A stretch of 9,669 bases of DNA from Chlorobiota bacterium (GTDB lineage Bacteria > Bacteroidota > Bacteroidia > Bacteroidales > F082), in assembly GCA_030619415.1 (NCBI GenBank), contig JAUXBM010000043.1, positions 1 to 9,669 on the forward strand, given 5' to 3'. Numbering within the stretch: the stretch's first letter is position 1; the number at the start of each line of letters is the position of its first letter. The notes below the pieces were generated by a model. It was not told where the DNA came from. It saw only the letters and a program-made list of their open reading frames with translations, and made no database searches. Made by a program: the position numbers and the translations under genes. Of the stretch, positions 1 through 3,969 are shown one piece after another.

Positions 1-210
1 ATCGTGAGTAATTCGAGGCATCACGAAGCCTTACAAAATGCACTTGATGCAATTAACCAGGTTGAACATGGATTTGAAGGAAACCTCCCCACCGACCTGA
101 TCGCGATCGATATCCGGCAGGCTTTACACCATCTTGGAACGATCACCGGTGATGTAACCACGGATGAACTGCTAGGTACCATTTTTTCAAAATTCTGTAT
201 CGGAAAGTAA
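1..210 (+). CDS. mnmE: tRNA modification GTPase MnmE, C-terminal end (partial)
   Basis: This is the last 69 codons of MnmE (TrmE/ThdF); the 5' part lies outside the window. With MnmG, MnmE installs the carboxymethylaminomethyl group on the wobble uridine of certain tRNAs in the cytoplasm. The visible part is the C-terminal helical segment, with the [13 protein letters not shown] stretch, the conserved [10 protein letters not shown] helix, and the terminal FCIGK, whose cysteine is a hallmark of the family. The frame is open from base 1, so the GTG at 4 is an internal valine and not a start. It ends at TAA 208-210. The final bases also match a known integration target and are listed separately. 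The identification is secure because this C-terminus is very conserved. Confidence 0.96.
   Translation: MVSNSRHHEALQNALDAINQVEHGFEGNLPTDLIAIDIRQALHHLGTITGDVTTDELLGTIFSKFCIGK
193..210 (+). other. mnmE 3'-end attachment-site-like sequence
   Basis: The last 18 bases of mnmE read TTCTGTATCGGAAAGTAA. The same end of mnmE (trmE/thdF) is the integration site of Salmonella Genomic Island 1 and its relatives, whose core repeats cover the FCIGK-stop codons. Here a tyrosine recombinase fragment and other mobile-type remnants follow within about 600 bases. I found no second copy of the 18-mer in the window, so the other boundary is lost, diverged or absent. That this gene end is used as an attachment site in Bacteroidota is inference. 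Confidence 0.45.
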
Positions 211-219
211 ACCAATAGG

Positions 220-227
220 TAACTTTG
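220..227 (+). promoter_or_regulatory. candidate Bacteroidota -7 promoter box for the hicB remnant
   Basis: TAACTTTG is a perfect match to the TAnnTTTG -7 consensus. It lies 26 bases before ATG 254, which allows a short leader. No clear -33 TTG element is visible at the expected distance upstream. It begins only 10 bases after the mnmE stop, so it would drive the accessory segment and not mnmE. Confidence 0.45.
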
Positions 228-253
228 CTTTACTTTATGAAGGATAAATTTTT

Positions 254-377
254 ATGAAATTTAAAATTGTGAAGAACCTAAGGTGGCTTTACGCTATTTG
301 TTCCAGGTCTTGAAGGGTGTATCACTTATGGTGTAAATTTAAAGGAAGCAATAAATAATGCAGTTACAAAGAATTGA
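254..377 (+). pseudogene. HicB-like antitoxin remnant, frameshifted and truncated
   Basis: From ATG 254 one frame gives MKFKIVKN and then stops at TGA 311-313. The adjacent frame, open from 282 to TGA 375-377, gives GGFTLFVPGLEGCITYGVNL followed by KEAINNAVTKN. Joined, they match the N-terminal pattern of HicB-family antitoxins: a short beta strand, then Y/F-x-V-PGLxGCxxxGxxxxEAxxNA. The frame changes between about 275 and 282, and a TAA at 279-281 blocks the second frame upstream. That means a one-base insertion or two-base deletion. The rest of the HicB fold and its DNA-binding end are missing; the sequence changes into an ORF6N fragment at about 358. No HicA toxin gene is nearby. Intact HicB proteins neutralise the mRNA-cleaving toxin HicA; this remnant should not be functional. 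The assignment rests on a short motif. Confidence 0.6.
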
Positions 378-486
378 AAAGAAAATTTATGAAATAAGAG
401 GACAAAAGGTAATGCTAGATTTTGATCTTTCAAAAATGTATGAGGAAACCAGCAATAGCCCTATCGAATGGAAATCGGCCACCTGA
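358..486 (+). pseudogene. ORF6N-domain protein, N-terminal fragment
   Basis: ATG 358 opens a 42-codon frame ending at TGA 484-486. The first 28 or so residues, including RIEKKIYEIRGQKVMLDFDL, are the typical beginning of the ORF6N domain, found in phage-related and island-borne DNA-binding proteins of Bacteroidota that usually exceed 150 residues. After LSKMYE the similarity stops and the frame runs into the tyrosine recombinase remnant in the wrong phase. The fragment therefore ends at a rearrangement junction near 445-460. Its start codon overlaps the end of the hicB remnant. A working product is unlikely. Confidence 0.6.
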
Positions 487-812
487 GGACAACTTCAAAG
501 CTTTTCGGTATAGACTACCACCGGGGATACGCAGTACTAACAGACTGGTTTAACGAAGCCGGTATCGACACCATGGAGCTCGGCAACCAGAAGTACCACC
601 TCGGGAGGCACACATTTGTAAACCTACTCAGGAAAAGCGGAGCGGACATTGTTGAGATTAAAGAATTGATAGGACATTCTGATATAGCAACAACGATGAT
701 TTATACCAATATGCTGCCGGAGGAAAAGGACGAGGCCATGGATAAACTAAACGACCTTTTCAGAAAGCCCACTCGGAAACCGGTAGAATTTACCCTCAGG
801 AAAATAGGATAG
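459..812 (+). pseudogene. tyrosine recombinase/phage integrase, C-terminal catalytic fragment
   Basis: From ATG 468 the frame encodes 114 residues, and a stop (TAG 456-458) closes it upstream. It holds the C-terminal half of the tyrosine recombinase catalytic domain: the H-x-x-R box at H44-R47 in YHLGRHTF, the LGH-type box IGHSDIATT with H70, and the nucleophile Y79 in MIYTNM. The first catalytic arginine, the core-binding domain and the SAM-like N-terminal domain are absent; complete enzymes usually have about 300-400 residues. These enzymes integrate and excise mobile elements at att sites. The sequence starts abruptly after the ORF6N fragment, which indicates deletion of the 5' part. It lies about 260 bases from the att-like mnmE end and may be what is left of the element's integrase. 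The recombinase identity is firm; that it is non-functional is inferred from the missing residues. Confidence 0.85.
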
Positions 813-834
813 CAACCAATAAAGGAGCACCATA

Positions 835-1653
835 TTACTTGATATACCCAACGTCTTTTAAGGGAAATGCAGTAGTCTGGTGTTTTTCTTTGTTGTAGTA
901 GAAAATGTAATTTGCTGTCTTGCCAATGAAGAATTGAACAGAATCTGACCTAATAGTATCTTTTTTGTATTCAATTTCATTATTCGAGTAGTTAAAATTG
1001 TGTTTTTTAGAAATAGCTTCTGATACTGTTTTAGGTATTATGAATGTTAAAACGGCTGCGAAATATAGAATAATCCACACAATAAAGTTATCCTTGATTG
1101 GATTTGATATACCCATCATTAAATAAAATATAAGAATTGCATATAAAATAAATGTAACAGTAGATACGACAGGAGGAAGATACCATTCTTTTTTGAGGGA
1201 TATAAAAGAAACAAGAAGGAAAATGATTGAAGAAACTAAAATTGTAACTGATATTGAAATGAGGGTGGATTTTCTTATCGCTCTATACTGTTCTTTTATC
1301 AAATCTTCTATACCAATATTACTCCCCTCATCTTTTTTATTAATTTCTTTTTTATACTGTTCTTTTATCAAATCTTCTGTACCAATATTACTCCCCTTAT
1401 CTTTTTTATTAATTTCTTTTTTATTGATATATTTAAGAAATGGAGCAACGACGACAATGATTAGTAAAATACTTAATGCGTGAAGTAATAAGTCGTCCAG
1501 AAACAAAACTAACAATTCTGATAACTGTAGATATTCACTAATATTTAAATTGAAAAATAAGTAAAATATGTGAATTTTTATAAAACTAATAATAACTATA
1601 ACGCCATAAATAACAGGAATCAGTTTGATATACTTTTCCCAAGATTTCTCCAT
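835..1653 (-). CDS. hypothetical five-helix membrane protein with internal duplication
   Basis: I do not recognise this 272-residue protein. Five hydrophobic stretches are visible at about residues 12-34, 53-75, 129-152, 160-180 and 189-207, so it should sit in the inner membrane. A charged loop lies between helices 2 and 3 (about 76-127), and a soluble tail of about 65 residues follows helix 5. The loop is almost entirely two copies of a 23-residue lysine/glutamate-rich unit (78-100 and 101-123) that differ at two positions. The gene is visibly more AT-rich than its neighbours, which suits a horizontally acquired gene. It runs against the recombinase fragment, 22 bases apart tail to tail, and no partner gene is adjacent. 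ATG 1653 is the first start in frame and leads directly into helix 1; no Shine-Dalgarno sequence is seen. It appears intact. Function unknown. Confidence 0.75.
   Translation of the reverse strand: MEKSWEKYIKLIPVIYGVIVIISFIKIHIFYLFFNLNISEYLQLSELLVLFLDDLLLHALSILLIIVVVAPFLKYINKKEINKKDKGSNIGTEDLIKEQYKKEINKKDEGSNIGIEDLIKEQYRAIRKSTLISISVTILVSSIIFLLVSFISLKKEWYLPPVVSTVTFILYAILIFYLMMGISNPIKDNFIVWIILYFAAVLTFIIPKTVSEAISKKHNFNYSNNEIEYKKDTIRSDSVQFFIGKTANYIFYYNKEKHQTTAFPLKDVGYIK
1284..1421 (-). repeat. 69-bp tandem duplication, two copies
   Basis: Two adjacent 69-bp units, 1284-1352 and 1353-1421, differ at two positions. Each is exactly 23 codons, so the duplication keeps the frame of the membrane protein gene. 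Both differences change an amino acid: lysine/glutamate and threonine/isoleucine. The near identity points to a recent slippage or unequal-crossover event. Confidence 0.93.
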
Positions 1654-1745
1654 AATTCTTATGTAGTGGTTAATCGAAGCAAGTTACAAATTTTGCGAAT
1701 ACGCAAACAAATTCTGGTATGATATTCTAAAGTAGAACTTCAAAC

Positions 1746-1778
1746 AGCCCGGGATTATTAACACTCCGGGCTTTTTTT
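1746..1778 (+). terminator. intrinsic terminator without an obvious upstream gene
   Basis: AGCCCGG (1746-1752) pairs perfectly with CCGGGCT (1766-1772) around a 13-base loop and runs into seven T residues (1772-1778). It acts on the plus strand, but the nearest plus-strand reading frame ends at 812 and the gene between is on the other strand. It therefore serves an unrecognised short transcript, shields higBA, or is a leftover. Confidence 0.75.
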
Positions 1779-2065
1779 ATGAAACGGTTAATGAAAGATA
1801 TTATTTTGCCCTCAGGCGGCGGCGGTATTAGAACAATAGCAAAGTACCACCGGGGGTTGGTTCGGCTACTGATGGAGGCGATGCGTCCTTGTTTGGGTTA
1901 TCAAGGTAATTTATTAAGTCGTCCAGCCGCCGGACAATCAAATAAACTCACCCCGCTGGCTCAAGTCTTCCAGCCCAGCCCATGTGCAAGCAGGACTTGG
2001 GCTCTTTACTCATCCTCTTTTCATACAATCACGTAATTTAAAAAATAATCCAACATCCACAAATC

Positions 2066-2094
2066 AAAAAAACCTACCACTCCAGGCAAGGTTT
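2066..2094 (-). terminator. candidate terminator, possibly bidirectional
   Basis: AAACCT (2070-2075) pairs with AGGTTT (2089-2094) around a 13-base loop. On the minus strand the stem is followed by a run of T (complement of the A run at 2066-2072). On the plus strand it is followed by ATTTTATTT. No minus-strand gene is recognised upstream of it. Confidence 0.4.
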
Positions 2095-2170
2095 ATTTTA
2101 TTTACATCCCTTGCCCCGCGTAGCAAAGATATTTGTTCCAGCCGCTATGTCAAGGGTATATAAACAGCAT

Positions 2171-2192
2171 CAGGGATTCTCCCTGTTTTTTT
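2171..2192 (+). terminator. intrinsic terminator upstream of higB
   Basis: CAGGGA (2171-2176) and TCCCTG (2180-2185) form a perfect 6-bp stem with a three-base loop, followed by seven T residues. It lies 54 bases before higB and just upstream of its putative operator, so it would insulate the toxin-antitoxin promoter from read-through. The upstream transcript it would end is unknown. Confidence 0.75.
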
Positions 2193-2198
2193 CCAAAT

Positions 2199-2221
2199 CA
2201 TTATAAATATTCCATATAATG
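2199..2221. promoter_or_regulatory. candidate HigA operator (inverted repeat)
   Basis: CATTATA (2199-2205) and TATAATG (2215-2221) are a perfect 7-bp inverted repeat with a 9-base spacer. It lies upstream of the -7 box and covers the expected -33 region of the higBA promoter. Autorepression by binding of the antitoxin HTH to such palindromes is normal for HigA systems; the binding itself is inference, and AT-rich repeats can arise by chance. Confidence 0.45.
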
Positions 2222-2233
2222 TAACTTTTTTAG

Positions 2234-2241
2234 TATCTTTG
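2234..2241 (+). promoter_or_regulatory. Bacteroidota -7 promoter box of higBA
   Basis: TATCTTTG matches TAnnTTTG exactly. Only four bases separate it from ATG 2246, so the transcript would start at or within a base or two of the start codon and be effectively leaderless. No good -33 TTG is seen. Confidence 0.6.
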
Positions 2242-2245
2242 CGCT

Positions 2246-2539
2246 ATGCGAATCGTAACGTTTAGTAGGATAAAGGAATATACAGAAGCCAATCCATCTA
2301 CTAAAACAGCGTTGGAAGAGTGGTACTATAAAATAAGAAAAGCAGAATGGGAAAGTCTAATCGATATTAAAAACACCTTTACTTCAGTAGATTATGTAGG
2401 TAATAGCCGTTTCGTTTTTAATATAAAAGGAAATTATTACAGCTTGGTTGCGATTATAATATTCGCCTCTCAAAAAGTGTATATCCGGTTTATTGGTACG
2501 CATTCCGAGTATGATAAAATAGATTGTAAAACAATTTAA
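2246..2539 (+). CDS. higB: HigB-family mRNA interferase toxin
   Basis: This 97-residue protein fits the HigB_toxin family (RelE/ParE-like superfamily), ribosome-dependent endoribonucleases that cut mRNA and halt translation when not bound by antitoxin. Family signatures are the N-terminal MRIVTFSRIKEYTEANPST, the central ALEEWYYKIRKAEWES, the strand VGNSRFVFNIKGNYYSLV, and the C-terminal VYIRFIGTHSEYDKID, where the arginine and histidine belong to the probable active-site surface. Length is typical and nothing is truncated. The start codon fits the family N-terminus and lies four bases after a -7 box. The antitoxin gene follows after 10 bases in the toxin-first order usual for higBA. The lower GC than the downstream metabolic genes and the place in a remnant-rich segment suggest horizontal acquisition. 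Confidence 0.9.
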   Translation: MRIVTFSRIKEYTEANPSTKTALEEWYYKIRKAEWESLIDIKNTFTSVDYVGNSRFVFNIKGNYYSLVAIIIFASQKVYIRFIGTHSEYDKIDCKTI

Positions 2540-2549
2540 AACTGCAATC

Positions 2550-2903
2550 ATGATAACTGAAAAAATATACAAGCAATATCTTTTAAGAATAGAAGAACTC
2601 CTTAAGATAGTAGGCAACAGTACACCATCCAACGACCCCGATTTTATTGAGTTAGAAACTATTTCGGATTTAGTAGCTGACTATGAAGAAAAATATTTAC
2701 CGGTTGCTATACCTTCGTTAATTGATATGATTAAGCTGAGAATGCAGGAGCAGGGACTGAAACAAAAAGATTTGGCGGAATTATTAGGGACAACCACAAG
2801 CCGGATAAGTGAATACATAAGAGGAAAAAGAGAGCTTACGCTGCAAATGGCAAAAAAAGTTCATAAACAACTCGATATTGATGCAGATATTATTTTGCAA
2901 TAA
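2550..2903 (+). CDS. higA: HigA-family antitoxin with helix-turn-helix domain
   Basis: The 117-residue partner of HigB. The N-terminal half (about 1-55) is helical and acidic, with EELLKIVGN, DFIELETISDLVADYEEKY and then PVAIPSLIDMIKLRM, typical of the longer HigA antitoxins of Bacteroidota. Residues about 60-108 are a Cro/C1-type HTH: QGLKQKDLAELLG forms the first helices and TTTSRISEYIRGKRELTL the recognition helix and following turn. It should neutralise HigB by direct binding and repress the shared promoter; the inverted repeat at 2199-2221 is a candidate operator. It is intact and ends at TAA 2901-2903, marking the right side of the accessory segment as far as I can tell. A direct ATG start with no Shine-Dalgarno sequence is normal for the group. 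Confidence 0.9.
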   Translation: MITEKIYKQYLLRIEELLKIVGNSTPSNDPDFIELETISDLVADYEEKYLPVAIPSLIDMIKLRMQEQGLKQKDLAELLGTTTSRISEYIRGKRELTLQMAKKVHKQLDIDADIILQ

Positions 2904-2926
2904 TTGCCCTGTTTGCTGTATAATTG
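2895..2926 (+). promoter_or_regulatory. weak candidate promoter of deoC
   Basis: TATAATTG (2919-2926) differs from TAnnTTTG at one position, and a TTG (2895-2897) lies 21 bases before it, within the usual range for a -33 element. It overlaps the 3' end of higA. deoC starts 41 or 74 bases further on. Confidence 0.3.
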
Positions 2927-2999
2927 CATTGAATTAACATTGGCCCACAGTCAGATATATAACTCCATGGCAAAACGATCATTGAAAACAAAAGAAAAT

Positions 3000-3953
3000 A
3001 TGTCACACCCCAGAAACGACGGCATTCCCTTTGAACCGGACCTGATCAAAGATATCCGGGTAAACCGGAGCGCCGTCGAAAGAAGAGTGGCCACAATTGG
3101 TACCCGCCGATCGGTTAAAAAAGAATGGCAGGCAGCGTGGCTTTTAAAGGCCGTAAGTTGTATCGATTTAACTACCCTTGCGGGAGATGATACACCTGGA
3201 AATGTGCAACGTCTTTGTGCTAAAGCCCGATACCCGGTTCGCCGCGATTTGCTCAGGGAACTGGGTATGGCCGATGTAAATTTACATACCGGGGCAGTCT
3301 GTGTTTACCACAACCTGATTCCTGTAGCGAAAAAAGCGCTGGAAGGAACCAATATCCCAATTGCTGCTGTATCTACCGGTTTTCCTGCCGGACAGGTGAG
3401 CCTTGAACAGAAGATAAAACAAGTAGAATTATCCGTTGCTGCCGGCGCTTCTGAAATTGACATCGTCATCAGCAGGGCACAAGTATTAACAGGCAATTGG
3501 AAAGCGCTTTACGATGAAGTCTCCAAATACCGGAAGGCCTGTGGTGAGGCACACATGAAAACCATCCTGGCAACAGGAGAACTTTCTACATTGACCCAAG
3601 TTGCAAAAGCCGGCCAGGTATGTATGATGGCCGGTGCCGACTTCATCAAAACAAGCACAGGGATGGAGTCAACAAATGCGACACTGCCCGTAAGCCTGGT
3701 TATGATACGTGCCATTCGCGAATATTATGAAAGAACAGGATTTAAAGTAGGATTTAAACCGGCCGGCGGAATCCGGAAAGCGAAGCAAGCGCTGGAGTGG
3801 CTGATCCTGATTAATGAAGAATTGGGAAACGATTGGTTAAACCCGGAATTGTTTCGCTTTGGCGCCAGCGGTTTGCTCGGAGACATCGAAAGGCAACTTG
3901 AACATTATTTAACCGGCAGGTATTCGGCATCGTTCCGGCATCCAATGGGATAG
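3000..3953 (+). CDS. deoC: deoxyribose-phosphate aldolase, long (animal DERA-like) form
   Basis: DeoC splits 2-deoxy-D-ribose-5-phosphate into glyceraldehyde-3-phosphate and acetaldehyde in the cytoplasm, the last step of deoxynucleoside breakdown. The class I aldolase residues are present: Asp154 in SEIDIV, the Schiff-base Lys217 in DFIKTSTG, and Lys253 in GFKPAGGIR. The protein resembles animal DERA far more than the short bacterial enzymes: VKKEWQAAWLLKAV, IDLTTLAGDDT, KACGEAHMKTILATGELSTL and the TGRYSASFRHPMG tail, as recalled from the human protein. Starting at ATG 3000 gives 317 residues, against 318 in human DERA, with catalytic residues shifted by one (human Asp155, Lys218, Lys254). 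An A-rich stretch precedes this start. ATG 2967 would add 11 basic residues and cannot be excluded; the in-frame TTG at 2904 is unlikely. The ALDH gene follows after 16 bases, indicating an operon. Confidence 0.94.
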   Translation: MSHPRNDGIPFEPDLIKDIRVNRSAVERRVATIGTRRSVKKEWQAAWLLKAVSCIDLTTLAGDDTPGNVQRLCAKARYPVRRDLLRELGMADVNLHTGAVCVYHNLIPVAKKALEGTNIPIAAVSTGFPAGQVSLEQKIKQVELSVAAGASEIDIVISRAQVLTGNWKALYDEVSKYRKACGEAHMKTILATGELSTLTQVAKAGQVCMMAGADFIKTSTGMESTNATLPVSLVMIRAIREYYERTGFKVGFKPAGGIRKAKQALEWLILINEELGNDWLNPELFRFGASGLLGDIERQLEHYLTGRYSASFRHPMG

Positions 3954-3969
3954 TAAATCAAATAACAAA

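Larger units (their letters stand above)
1654..2245. other. non-coding stretch rich in hairpins
   Basis: About 590 bases separate the membrane protein gene from higB with no convincing gene. The open frame from 1779 to 2036 has a composition (PSGGGGIR, PAAGQSN) that matches no family I know, and it sits on several inverted repeats. Structures seen are a small palindrome TTTGCG-AATA-CGCAAA (1692-1707), an intrinsic terminator (1746-1778), a weak AGCCCA/TGGGCT hairpin ending near 2013, a hairpin at 2070-2094, an inverted repeat CCCTTG/CAAGGG (2108-2113 with 2151-2156), and a second strong terminator (2171-2192). It may be debris of older genes, or it may carry one or two small RNAs. Confidence 0.5.

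Noticed and set aside
468..812. Intact small recombinase (114 residues)
   Set aside because: The first catalytic arginine and the whole DNA-binding N-terminal part are missing, so it is listed as a fragment.
1193..1483. 96-codon plus-strand frame
   Set aside because: Antisense to the membrane protein gene and simply reads the 69-bp repeat backwards.
1489..1926. 12-base repeat TAAGTCGTCCAG at 1489-1500 and 1915-1926
   Set aside because: One copy lies inside the membrane protein gene and the flanks do not match; probably coincidence, not an att or mobile-element repeat.
1779..2036. 85-codon open frame beginning MKRLMKDIILPSGGGG
   Set aside because: No recognisable family, odd composition, begins at the edge of a terminator T run, and overlaps inverted repeats; judged non-coding.
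2384..2632. 82-codon minus-strand frame across higB and higA
   Set aside because: Antisense shadow of the two toxin-antitoxin genes, which are clearly recognisable on the plus strand.
2904..2966. TTG at 2904 as the start of deoC
   Set aside because: Would add residues unlike any DeoC, abuts the higA stop directly, and overlaps the candidate promoter; ATG 3000 or 2967 fits better.
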